NCBI RefSeq assembly: GCF_000826545.1
Contig: NZ_CDME01000015.1
Location: 62,001-126,000, forward strand
Reading direction: 5' to 3'
Length of the DNA: 64,000 bases
Source: Kibdelosporangium sp. MJ126-NF4
GTDB taxonomy: Bacteria; Actinomycetota; Actinomycetes; Mycobacteriales; Pseudonocardiaceae
The notes beneath the pieces are model-generated. The model was not told the DNA's origin, did no database searches, and was given only the letters and a program-made list of their open reading frames with translations. A program made the translations under genes and the position numbers. Positions 17,098-25,835 of this stretch are shown here, one piece after another. How positions within the stretch are numbered: position 1 is the first letter of the stretch; every line of letters begins with the position of its first letter.

Positions 17098-17217
17098 GGG
17101 TTTGCCTCCTGGAGCGTCACTTGGGGCTACTCGGGCGGCGTGTGAATACAAACACAGCGGGTGTCGATCGTCCTACCTCCGACCGGGCTAACGAGGCCGG
17201 AAACCTCCGACCACTGT

Positions 17218-17234
17218 TGTCACAGTCGGTGACA
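17218..17234. promoter_or_regulatory. Inverted repeat between the dehydrogenase gene and pqqA
   Basis: TGTCAC and GTGACA are separated by AGTCG. The dyad sits in the 305-base divergent control region (17098-17402) and could be an operator for both directions. I see no convincing promoter hexamers in the region. Confidence 0.35.
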
Positions 17235-17402
17235 GAGCTGCGAAAAGAGTGTCCCAGTCACAGGGACCGGCGTCCCGACCAGTCAGGGAAACCACTTAGA
17301 GGACTAGCCTTCTCGCCCGGTCAGCTCCTACGCTCGAAGTGCTCGACACGAATCCTCCCGACGACGACCCATGCCGGTTCGTCACCGATCCGAGGAGTGC
17401 AC

Positions 17403-17501
17403 ATGATCGAAAACACGGAGCGCGAGGTCTGGACCACTCCGGACTTCGTCGAGTACGAAACGCCGATGGAGGTCACGGCCTACGCGGCCAGGATGGACTG
17501 A
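17403..17501 (+). CDS. pqqA: PQQ precursor peptide PqqA
   Basis: This ribosomally made peptide of 32 residues is the backbone of the redox cofactor pyrroloquinoline quinone. Trp10 and Pro13 precede the invariant EVTAY core, in which Glu23 and Tyr27 are the residues that PqqE joins by a carbon-carbon bond. GAGGAG lies just upstream of the ATG at 17403. It is too short for most gene finders. pqqC follows 77 bases later and the other pqq genes are contiguous, which makes the assignment firm. Confidence 0.93.
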   Translation: MIENTEREVWTTPDFVEYETPMEVTAYAARMD

Positions 17502-17578
17502 GCATCGTCCTTCGCGCGGGGGCCGACCGGTGAGCGGCGGCCCTCGCCACTCCTCTCCCCTGCATGGAGGAACCCGCA

Positions 17579-18292
17579 GTGTCCACCGAACTGTCCACTT
17601 CGTACCCACCGATGACCGCCGACGAGTTCGTCGGCGCACTGCGCGGTCTGTCCCACCGCTACTGGGGAACCCACCCGTTCCACGTCAGGATGCACGACGG
17701 CAGCCTGTCGGAGTTCGAGTTGCGCACGTGGGCGGCGAACCGCTGGTACTACCAGAGCGTGTTGCCGCAGAAGGACGCCGCGATCATCAGCAACTGCCCG
17801 GTGCCGCGGATCCGCCGCGACTGGCTGGCCAGGATCGTCTACCACGACGGCTCGGCTGAGGGCGAGGGCGGACGCGAACGGTGGCTGCGGCTGTGCGAGG
17901 CCGTCGGCCTGACCAGGGAAGAAGTCCTGGACGAGCGGCATGTCGCGCCCGGCGTGCGGTTCGCGGTCGACGCGTACGTCACCTTCGCGCGGACCAGACC
18001 ATGGGTCGAGGCGATCGCCTCCGGCCTGACCGAGATGTTCTCCGGCCACCTGATGCGCCAGCGCGTCACCGACATGCTGTCGAACTATTCGTGGATCGCC
18101 CCGGCGGACCTCGCCTACTTCACCAACCGGATCGACGCGGTGTCCGGCGAGGGACAGGCCACAGTGGACATTGTGGTCGAGTACTGCACGACGCGTGCCG
18201 AGCAGGACAGGGCCATCGCCGCGCTGTCGTTCAAGTGTGACGTGTTGTGGTCCATGTTGGACGCCATCGAGCGGGCAGCAGCCAAGGAGTAG
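17579..18292 (+). CDS. pqqC: Pyrroloquinoline-quinone synthase PqqC
   Basis: PqqC is a cofactor-free oxidase that performs the final ring closure and eight-electron oxidation of AHQQ to PQQ. The 237-residue helical-bundle protein shows HPFHVRMHDG, LRTWAANRWYYQ, LPQKDAAI and VDAYVTFAR, which belong to the family's active site. The GTG at 17579 is chosen because GGAGG lies at good spacing upstream; an in-frame ATG at 17564 is part of that ribosome site. The gene is followed three bases later by pqqD. Confidence 0.95.
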   Translation: MSTELSTSYPPMTADEFVGALRGLSHRYWGTHPFHVRMHDGSLSEFELRTWAANRWYYQSVLPQKDAAIISNCPVPRIRRDWLARIVYHDGSAEGEGGRERWLRLCEAVGLTREEVLDERHVAPGVRFAVDAYVTFARTRPWVEAIASGLTEMFSGHLMRQRVTDMLSNYSWIAPADLAYFTNRIDAVSGEGQATVDIVVEYCTTRAEQDRAIAALSFKCDVLWSMLDAIERAAAKE

Positions 18293-18295
18293 CCG

Positions 18296-18568
18296 ATGAG
18301 CACGATCGATCCGGCCTCCACGCCACGGCTGCGCCGGGGCGTTCGGCTCACCTACGACAAGACCCGCGAGACGCACGTCCTGCTCTTCCCGGAAGGCGTT
18401 CTCGTGCCCAACGCGACGGCCGCGTCGGTGCTGCAACTCTGCGACGGCGTCGCGACGGTCGCCGAGATCACGGCCGAGCTTGGCCGCAAGTACGACGGAG
18501 TCCGGGTCGAGGACGTACGCAACGTGCTGACCAGGCTGGGAGAACGGCGGGTCGTGCAGTGGACGTGA
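18296..18568 (+). CDS. pqqD: PqqA-binding chaperone PqqD
   Basis: PqqD is a small RiPP recognition element that binds PqqA and presents it to PqqE. The 90-residue protein has the expected winged-helix-like pattern with RLTYDKTRETHVLLFPEGVL in part (THVLLFPEGVL), LCDGVATVAEI and a C-terminal helix. The ATG at 18296 begins three bases after the pqqC stop. Its 3' end overlaps the pqqE start, consistent with the direct PqqD-PqqE partnership. Confidence 0.93.
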   Translation: MSTIDPASTPRLRRGVRLTYDKTRETHVLLFPEGVLVPNATAASVLQLCDGVATVAEITAELGRKYDGVRVEDVRNVLTRLGERRVVQWT

Positions 18569-19659
18569 CCACACAACCACCGCTGGGCATGCTCGCGGAG
18601 CTGACCCACCGCTGCCCGCTGCACTGCCCGTACTGCTCCAATCCGATCGAGCTGGTGACCAGGGACAACGAGCTGTCGACGGACGAGTGGCTCTCGATCA
18701 TCGACCAGGCACGGGACCTGGGTGTGCTGCAGGTGCACATGTCCGGCGGCGAGCCGTTGGCACGCCCGGACCTTCCGGTTCTCGTGGGCAGAGCGGCAGA
18801 CCTCGGATGTTATGTCAACCTGGTGACCAGCGGGCTCGGCCTGACCGATGACCGGCTCGCCGACCTCGTCGACCGCGGTCTCGCGCACGTCCAGCTGTCG
18901 GTGCAGGGCGCCGACGCCGAGATCGCCAACCGCATCGCGGGCGTGAAAGCCCACAACCACAAGCTCGTGGCGGCCCGCGCGGTGCGCAGGCTGGACATGC
19001 CGCTGACGGTGAACGTGGTCCTGCACCGCGCGAACCACCACCAGGTCGCGGATCTGATCGCGCTCGCCGAGGAGATGGGCGCGGACCGGCTGGAACTGGC
19101 CAACACCCAGTACTACGGCTGGGGGCTGCGCAACCGGTCGGCGCTGATGCCCACCGCGCAGCAACTGGCCGAGGCCGAGCCGATCGTGCGCGCGGCAATC
19201 GAACGCCTGCGTGACACGATGCAGATCGTCTACGTGGTCGCGGACTACCACGAGCCGTACCCCAAACCCTGTATGTACGGCTGGGGTTCGCGGCAGCTGA
19301 CAGTGGCACCGAACGGTGACGTGCTGCCCTGCCCGGCCGCCTCGTCGATCACGACGCTGAAGCTGGACAACGTCCGGTCGCGGTCGTTGGCTGACATCTG
19401 GTACTCCTCGGAGGCGTTCAACGCCTACCGCGGCGAGGACTGGATGCCCGACCCGTGCCGCAGTTGTGCACGCAAGGGCCTCGACTTCGGCGGCTGCCGG
19501 TGCCAGGCGTTCCTGCTGACCGGCGACGCTGGCGCGACCGACCCGGTCTGTTCGAAGTCACCCGACCGCGGGCTGATCGATACGATACTGGCGGGAACTC
19601 CGGCCGAGCCGCCGGAACTGGTGATGCGGAAGAACACGATCAAGGTGGGTCCGGCGTGA
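18559..19659 (+). CDS. pqqE: PqqA peptide cyclase PqqE, radical SAM enzyme
   Basis: PqqE uses S-adenosylmethionine to form the Glu-Tyr crosslink in PqqA. The 366-residue protein has the radical SAM motif CPLHCPYC at residues 19-26, the SAM-binding MSGGEPL, and a C-terminal SPASM region with cysteines for auxiliary iron-sulfur clusters (KPCMYGWGSRQ, LPCPAAS, DPCRSCARKG). The GTG at 18559 overlaps the end of pqqD; a GTG at 18565 is an alternative. The start of pqqB overlaps its stop as GTGA. The length and cluster ligands match active family members. Confidence 0.95.
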   Translation: MDVTTQPPLGMLAELTHRCPLHCPYCSNPIELVTRDNELSTDEWLSIIDQARDLGVLQVHMSGGEPLARPDLPVLVGRAADLGCYVNLVTSGLGLTDDRLADLVDRGLAHVQLSVQGADAEIANRIAGVKAHNHKLVAARAVRRLDMPLTVNVVLHRANHHQVADLIALAEEMGADRLELANTQYYGWGLRNRSALMPTAQQLAEAEPIVRAAIERLRDTMQIVYVVADYHEPYPKPCMYGWGSRQLTVAPNGDVLPCPAASSITTLKLDNVRSRSLADIWYSSEAFNAYRGEDWMPDPCRSCARKGLDFGGCRCQAFLLTGDAGATDPVCSKSPDRGLIDTILAGTPAEPPELVMRKNTIKVGPA

Positions 19660-20531
19660 AGGTACTGCTGCTGGGAACGGCCGCGGGCGGCGGATTCCCG
19701 CAGTGGAACTGCGCCTGCCGGATGTGCGCGGCCGGTCTGCCCGCCCGCACCCAGGACTGCGTGGCGATCAGTGCGGACGGCACAGGCTGGTACCTGGTCA
19801 ACGCCTCGCCGGACATCCGCGCCCAGATCCTGTCCGCGCCGCAACTCGCCGCCGGTCCCGGCCCGCGTGACACTCCCCTGCGCGGAGCGCTGCTGACCGA
19901 CGCGGAACTCGACCACGCCCTCGGTCTGACCATGCTCCGTGAAGGCACGGACCTGCAAGTGTGGGCACCGCAAGCCGTTTCGGGTGCGCTGCGCACGGAC
20001 TTCCCGGTACGGGAGATCGTTTCCCGGTACGGCGACTGGCAATGGCACGACGCTGCCGGGACCTTCCCGGTCGGTGGGCTGTCGGTGACCGCCTTCCCTG
20101 TCAGCGACAAGAAGCCCAAGTACGTCCGGTCCACAGCGGACGGTCCGTGGGTGGTGGCGTACCGGATCTCGGATCCGGCAGGCGGCTCGATGGTCTACGC
20201 GCCGTGCCTGAAGACGTGGCCGGACGGCTTCGACGAGCTGATCGAGGACGCGTCCTGCGTGATCCTCGACGGAACGTTCTACTCACCGGACGAGATGTCC
20301 GGCGCGACGGCCAAGGGCGTGGCATCCGGCGCCCAGCGCGCGATGGGGCACATCCCGATCGCGGGCCCGGACGGCAGTCTCGCGCAGATCGCCCGTCACC
20401 CGGGCAAGCGCTGGGTCTACACGCACCTCAACAACACCAACCCGATCCTCGACCCCGATTCCGCGCAGTACAAGGAAGTCCTCGCCGCCGGGGCCGAAGC
20501 CCCGCCCGACGGCACGGTGATCGAGATCTAG
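19656..20531 (+). CDS. pqqB: PQQ biosynthesis protein PqqB
   Basis: PqqB has the metallo-beta-lactamase fold and hydroxylates the tyrosine of the processed PqqA intermediate. The 291-residue protein begins with VLLLGTAAGGGFPQWNC, carries the cysteine site WNCACRMC and the metal-site segment TDAELDHALGL, and has THLNNTNPIL near the end. It starts at a GTG within the pqqE stop. Here it is last in the order pqqA-C-D-E-B instead of second as in the textbook operon. No peptidase gene of the PqqF/PqqG type follows. A dyad-symmetric terminator lies 40 bases downstream. Confidence 0.93.
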   Translation: MKVLLLGTAAGGGFPQWNCACRMCAAGLPARTQDCVAISADGTGWYLVNASPDIRAQILSAPQLAAGPGPRDTPLRGALLTDAELDHALGLTMLREGTDLQVWAPQAVSGALRTDFPVREIVSRYGDWQWHDAAGTFPVGGLSVTAFPVSDKKPKYVRSTADGPWVVAYRISDPAGGSMVYAPCLKTWPDGFDELIEDASCVILDGTFYSPDEMSGATAKGVASGAQRAMGHIPIAGPDGSLAQIARHPGKRWVYTHLNNTNPILDPDSAQYKEVLAAGAEAPPDGTVIEI

Positions 20532-20571
20532 CGCCGGAACTCCCGCGCTCGCGCTCGCCCCGCTCGTCCCC

Positions 20572-20628
20572 GTGCAACCAATGTGGCCTTCGGTGCTATC
20601 AGCGCAACAATGGCCACCTTCGTTGCAC
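20572..20628. terminator. Probable bidirectional terminator after pqqB
   Basis: GTGCAAC and GTTGCAC form the outer arms, and GTGGCC and GGCCAC inner arms, of an imperfect hairpin between the convergent pqqB and lipoprotein genes. The pairing is interrupted, so strength is uncertain. Confidence 0.5.
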
Positions 20629-20647
20629 GCTCACCCGGCAGCACTGG

Positions 20648-21397
20648 CTACTCGCCTTCGCCTTCGCCTTCGCCGAAGCGGGTGGTGTTGGACATCCGCG
20701 GGTAGGCGGTGCAGCCGCTGCCCGACCCGGCGGAGGCCAGCGTCACCTTCTTCTTCTCGTTCGGCGCTGCGCTGAAGTTGGTCGACGACGCGTTCTGGAT
20801 CTTGCCGGAGGCGTCCTTGCACATCACCACGATCACACCGCTCCTGACCTGCTGCGGATAACCGTTGGTCACCTCGACGACGGTCTCTTCGACGTAGTGG
20901 GTGCCTGCCATCTTCTGCTTGCCGACCGGACCTGCCTCGAACTTCCCTGGCTGGTGCGCGGGGATGTCGGACCGCTTCTTCGGGATCAGCCGCGCGTCCG
21001 TCCTGGTGAACTTGGGCTCGGTGCCGTCCGGTTTCTTCTCCATCACCACGAACAGCGCGACCGCGATCGTGCTTTTCGCCGGGAAGACCTCGTATTTCTC
21101 ATCCGGTTTCGTCCGCGCTGATTCCTTGTAGGCCTTGCCTTCGGCGTCATATCCGGTGAACTCGACCTCGGCGGCGACTTCCCGGTCCTCCTGGTTCTCG
21201 ACATAGGCGTAGAAGTTGCCCCCGGCTGCGCCTGTTTCCAGTACCCGCAACCGCGCCTGGTCCGGCTGCTCGTCCTCGGTCTTCTGCTGGGCGCCCAGGC
21301 CAGGCGGCGGCGTTGACCCGCCCGATTCGCCCCCGCCGGAGCAGGCCCCGACCATGAGAACCGGCACAAGCAGCCCGACGGCGAAATGGCGTCGCAT
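20648..21397 (-). CDS. Putative lipoprotein of unknown function
   Basis: I do not recognise a family. The 249-residue protein starts with a signal sequence and lipobox (VGLLVPVLMVGAC, Cys19), then a Gly/Ser/Pro linker, then an extracytoplasmic domain with FYAYVENQEDREVAAEVEFT in part (YAYVENQEDREVAAEVEF) that resembles an immunoglobulin-like or FxLYD-type beta fold. The C-terminus ends in GEGEGEGE, encoded by a 6-base microsatellite. The ATG at 21397 is preceded by AAGGGGA. It is convergent with pqqB and lies alone on its strand. Location beside the PQQ operon does not by itself show a link. Confidence 0.72.
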   Translation of the reverse strand: MRRHFAVGLLVPVLMVGACSGGGESGGSTPPPGLGAQQKTEDEQPDQARLRVLETGAAGGNFYAYVENQEDREVAAEVEFTGYDAEGKAYKESARTKPDEKYEVFPAKSTIAVALFVVMEKKPDGTEPKFTRTDARLIPKKRSDIPAHQPGKFEAGPVGKQKMAGTHYVEETVVEVTNGYPQQVRSGVIVVMCKDASGKIQNASSTNFSAAPNEKKKVTLASAGSGSGCTAYPRMSNTTRFGEGEGEGE

Positions 21398-21545
21398 CTG
21401 ATTCCCCTTGATCCCGACCTGGCAAGTGATCAGGACGGTAACAGGACCACCGCGCCTTTCGCAGCAGCGAACCGCCCACTGCAAGCCGACCAAAAGAAAA
21501 CCTCAAGATCACATCATGGCGAATACGCAATGCGAACCGACGACT

Positions 21546-24454
21546 TTAACCCCGTTGAATTCCACGCGCCAGTTCGTCGAGATAGTGGTCGACGGGCCCG
21601 AGGGTGAGCATCCCGCTGCCCGCTCCGGCCAGTTCGCCCGTTGCGGGCAGCAGTTCGTCGTACAGCCGTCGCATCGTCTCGACGTCGGCGGCGGCGACGG
21701 CCTGGGCGGCGTGCAGGCACGTCCTGGCCTCGAACAGCTGGTCCCGTGGTGATTCCGGGATCTCGCCGGATGGCCTGCACCACGGCGTGAACGCGCCGAA
21801 GTCCCTGTCCCGGTCGACAGGAAGTCCATTGTGGATCTCGTGGCACAGCAGGGCGAACGACAGCATCCCGTCGTCGAATCCCGGCATCTGGCCATCGGCG
21901 AGCGCGGCGGCCGCGGACCGGTACAGCGCCGACACGTCCTGCCCGGCGACCGAAGCGCGAAGCGCCCGGTACCACTGTGTGAAGACGCCAACGCCCGGTA
22001 GCTGGTAGTCGTCGCCCAGCCGAGCCACCTGCTCGGCGTGCACGTCGGCGGCGGCGAAGTCGGCGAGGGCGGAGTGCGACTGCAGCAGAATCAGGTGTCC
22101 GAGAACCTCGAAGGCCAGCAATGAGTGCCGCGCGGCCAGCGAGACCAGTTCCGTCCCGATCCGCAGCCGGTCCCGGGTGTTGCCCGCGCGGGAGAACGAC
22201 TGCATGAACCGCGCGTTCAGCGCGAACGCCAGCAGCGCGGGCTCGTCCAGCTCACGCGCGACGGCCTCGGCCTGCTGCGCGGCCTGCACCGCACGGGCCC
22301 CGCCCGAGCTGCGCAGTTCCATGGCGATCGTGGCCAGCAGCCTGCCGCGGGTCGCTGGGTCGACTGACGGGAGTACGCGTTCGGTGACCGCCACCACCCG
22401 TGCCGCCAGTGCGGGATCGTCGTGCGTGGTCCAGATCGCCGGGACGTCGAACGAGGCGATCACCTGGGCTGTCAGGTGCGGATCGTCGACCGAGTCGAGC
22501 AGGTCGAGCGCGGAGGCCCGCAACGCCCGCGACTCGCCGAGGGATCCGCTGAACGACAACGCCCTGACCAGGCCCATGGTCAGGGCCAGGCGGTCACGGA
22601 CGTCCGTCGCGCAGGCCAGTGCGATCCGCCAGAACCGGGCCGCCTCACTGAAGGCGAACCGCCGCTCGGCCAGCTCGGCCGCGGCCCGCGCGTACCGACC
22701 GGCTCGTTCGTCGGAAGCCTGCGAGAAGTGGTGTGCCAGCGCGGCGACGTCCTCGGGCCGTAGCCGTTCCAGTGTCCGGCCGACCTCACGATGCAGATGC
22801 GCCCGCCGTGACCGGGTAAGGCCTTGGTACAGGGTGTCCCTGACCAACGCGTGCGAGAACTGGAACTGCCCTGCCGCGGTTTCGACGAGAAAGCCGTGCC
22901 GCACCGCGATCTCGACCTCGTCGAGCGAACCGACGACATCCAGTGCGACGGTGTCACCGACGACAGAAGCCGTGTGCAGAACCGCTTGCACCGCAGCAGG
23001 CAATTGGAACAGGCGATACCGCACGACGTCACGCACCCCGTCGGGCACAGTGGACAGATCGCTGTCGTCCGCGAGCAGCCGGGCCAGTTCGCGGACGAAG
23101 AACGGGTTCCCGGCGCTGCGCTGGTGGATCACCGCCGCGGTCGTCGCGTCCACGTCCAGCCCCACGGCGTCACGCACCACAGCTGCGACATCCGACACGG
23201 CCAGCCCCCCGAGATAGACACGGGTCGGTTCGGAGCGGGCAACACGGCCGAGCAACGTCGTCGGCGCGTCCGTCGTGCGGTAGGTCGCCACGATCAGCAC
23301 CGGCGCCACGACCGGGTCGACGACCAGGGAAGCCAGCAGCGCCGTTGTCTCCTCGTCGGCCCAGTGCACGTCGTCGAGAACCACGAGCAAGCGTCCGTGC
23401 GACGCCAGCTGCGCGCGGGCGGCTTGGTGGCGACGGAACCGGACGACGGCCGGATCGCTGGACGGCTCGACGTCGACGGGGTCGAGAACATGTGTCCAGC
23501 CGGACGGAGCATCCTCGGGATTGCCGCCCCACCGGGCAGTCCAGCCTTCCGTTTCCAGCCGGGCGCGCAAGGCCGTGGCCAGCGCGGTCTTCCCGGCTCC
23601 CGCCTCCCCGCCGACCAGTGCCAGGCCCAGCCTGCCCGCACTGACCACCCGGGCGGCGGCATCGGTCAGCTGCGTCATCTCCTCGTCCCGTCCGACCAGT
23701 AGAGGGGCCGAGGGAGCCGGAATGAGCCGTGGGGCGTGTGCCAGGACGTCGGATTCCAGTTGCCGCAGCGCGGGACCGGGATCGACGCCGAGCTCGTCCG
23801 CCAGCAGGCGCCGGGCGCGGCGCAACGACTCCAGCGCATCGCCCTGGCGGCCAGCGGTGTACTGGCCAACGCCAGCAGCCGCCAGGCGCTCTCACGCAAC
23901 GGCTGTCCGTCCACATGCGCCTGAAGATCCGGAACGGCCTCAGCGGCACGCCCCAGCCCCAGCAGCGCCTCGGCGCGCCGTTCGACTGCGAGCAGCCGGA
24001 GCTCGTCCAGCCGCGTGATCTCCGCCCGTGCCCACGCCTGGTCGGTGAACTCGGCGTACGCGGGCCCGCGCCACAACGCGAGCGCTTCGTCCAATGCGGA
24101 CAGCGAACCGTTCAGCGCGGCCTCGAACCGCCACGCGTCGACCGCGTCCGGGGCCAGCTTGAGCGCGTAGCCCGGTCCTTCGGTCACCAGGAGCGTCGCT
24201 GGCGTTCGCGGCGGCCGGTCCGGCTCCAGCGCCTTGCGCAACGCGGCCACGAAGGTCTGGATCGCGCCGACCGCGCCGTCCGGTGGGTCCTCCCAGAGGT
24301 CTGCGACGAGCATGTCGACCGGCACGACCCGGCCGCGCGCGACGAGCAGGCGGGCCAGCACGGCTCGGTGCCTCGGTCCTTTGAGGTCGATCGGGCCGGT
24401 GGCGTCTGCGGCCAGCAGCGGACCCAGCACGCCGATCCGCACAGAGGAACCCAT
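21546..24454 (-). pseudogene. AfsR/SARP-family regulator with AAA ATPase domain, frameshifted
   Basis: The first part (24454 to about 23866) encodes an OmpR-like winged helix and the start of the bacterial transcriptional activator domain. The reading then continues in another frame to 21546 with the rest of that domain (SLRRARRLLADELGVDPGPALR), an ATPase with Walker A GGEAGAGKTAL and Walker B LLVVLDDVHWADEE, and a long helical-repeat tail. The join lies near 23864-23865: adding one G on the plus strand restores one frame of 969 residues with a normal domain. Total length is one base short of a multiple of three, which fits a single deletion at a GG run. It is either a true pseudogene or a sequencing error. 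Such regulators usually activate secondary-metabolism genes. It is divergent from the hydrolase gene. Confidence 0.82.
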
Positions 24455-24486
24455 CGCCGGTCACTGTACTCAGCCAACGCTGACCC

Positions 24487-24526
24487 GTTGCTGATTGATG
24501 CCCTGCACAGTGCTCTCATCAGCAAC
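24487..24526. promoter_or_regulatory. Inverted repeat between the SARP regulator and the hydrolase gene
   Basis: GTTGCTGAT at 24487-24495 and ATCAGCAAC at 24518-24526 form perfect 9-bp arms 22 bases apart. The centre-to-centre distance is about three helical turns. The site lies just before the chosen TTG start of the hydrolase, fitting an operator for divergent control. Binding by the neighbouring regulator is inference. Confidence 0.42.
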
Positions 24527-24539
24527 GAAGGGACAAGCC

Positions 24540-25379
24540 TTGATCAACTACGAGCGGGTGGCCGTCGCCGACGGCGTGGCGCTGCACACAGCGATCCAGG
24601 GCACCGGCAGCCCAGTCGTGCTGCTGCACGGCTTCCCACAAACCCACCTGATGTGGCGGCACGTGGCCGCCGACTTGGCCGCTGACCATACTGTCATCAC
24701 TCCTGACCTGCGTGGATACGGCGACAGCGACAAACCAGACGGTGGGTACGACAAGCGGACCATGGCGGCGGACATCGTTGAACTCGCCCGCAAGCTGGGC
24801 TTCTCGCAGTTCGCGCTGGCCGGGCACGACCGTGGCGCTCTGGTGGCGTTCCGCGCCGGGCTCGACCATCCGGAGACCGTCACCCGATTGGGCATTCTCG
24901 ACATCCTGCCCACAGTGGACATGTGGGATGTGCTGCGCGGTGTCAACGCGGCTGTCGGTTTTCACCTGTATCTGATGGCTCAGTCGTCTGGCCTGCCGGA
25001 GAAGCTGATCTCCTCGGCACCGGACGCGTTTTTCGGCTTCTTCCTGGACGCTTGGTCTCAGCAGCCGTTCCCCCAGGAAATTCGTGCCGCTTACCTGGCC
25101 GCGTCGCGAGCCGCCGTATCATCTATCGTCGCCGACTATCGTGCCAGCGCCACTGTGGACATCGAGCAGGACACCGTGGACCTGGAAGCAGGCAACCGGC
25201 TCGTGATGCCGGTGACCGTGATGCAGCAGGACTGGGGCGCCGCGCTCGGCTTCGATGCCGAAGCCCTGTGGCGGAAGTGGGCACAGGACCTTACTCACAT
25301 CACGGTCACGTCCGGGCATTTCATGGCCGAAGAGGCACCGGCCGAGGTGATCAAGGCGTTGCGGGCCTTGTTGGCATGA
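24540..25379 (+). CDS. Alpha/beta hydrolase, haloacetate dehalogenase or epoxide hydrolase type
   Basis: The 279-residue cytoplasmic protein has the alpha/beta hydrolase fold with oxyanion-hole segment LLHGFPQTHLMW, DLRGYGDSDKP, the nucleophile elbow GHDRGA (Asp nucleophile) and the catalytic His in TSGHFMAEEAP. An Asp nucleophile plus the GYGDS stretch points to fluoroacetate dehalogenase or epoxide hydrolase relatives; the substrate is not decided. I chose the TTG at 24540 because GAAGGGAC lies upstream and homologues begin near this point; ATG codons at 24495 and 24498 are possible but lie inside the inverted repeat. It is divergent from the frameshifted SARP gene, which may have controlled it. 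Confidence 0.82.
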   Translation: MINYERVAVADGVALHTAIQGTGSPVVLLHGFPQTHLMWRHVAADLAADHTVITPDLRGYGDSDKPDGGYDKRTMAADIVELARKLGFSQFALAGHDRGALVAFRAGLDHPETVTRLGILDILPTVDMWDVLRGVNAAVGFHLYLMAQSSGLPEKLISSAPDAFFGFFLDAWSQQPFPQEIRAAYLAASRAAVSSIVADYRASATVDIEQDTVDLEAGNRLVMPVTVMQQDWGAALGFDAEALWRKWAQDLTHITVTSGHFMAEEAPAEVIKALRALLA

Positions 25380-25399
25380 GCGCTGCAGCCGAAGGCCCG

Positions 25400-25760
25400 C
25401 CTCAGGGATGTGATTTTGATGCCTGGCGCGTCGGGCTCGTTCCTCACGCTCGAGTTCGCTCGTGGCCTGAACTGCATGTCCTCGCCGGACGGCAGGCCTC
25501 CGAGAGGGACACCACAGACCTCTTCGTTTCTCGCGCCCGTTCGCTTAGCCCACGTGATTTCCTGGGTCGAGTGGGGGGCGCGGGGCGCCCCTCCCGTACG
25601 GCCTGCCAAAGGAAACCACGACGCGCCGGGAGATCGGTACCGCCTGCGCTTCGGGTTGGGTCGCGTAGGCCGACCTCCCGACACGCCGTGGTATGGCTAC
25701 GCCCAGGCCATACGGGAGGGACACCCCACGAACCACACCCCTGCGCATTCGCGCGCGCAC
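25400..25760 (-). repeat. Dispersed hairpin element, copy C
   Basis: This copy is full length and matches copy A in reverse orientation along the whole element. The hairpin lies at 25590-25719; the central arms 25615-25637 and 25670-25692 pair at 23 of 23 positions on the minus strand, with four G-U pairs. The small distal hairpin near 25483-25502 is kept. It fills most of the 456-base gap between the hydrolase gene and the first metalloprotease gene (25380-25835). No credible gene lies in the gap. Confidence 0.75.
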
Positions 25761-25835
25761 GCCGCACGCCGGTATGCACAAGGGGTGGCCTTCGCTTTCG
25801 CTCAGGCCACCCCTGCACTTGTTCCTTTTCTGGCG

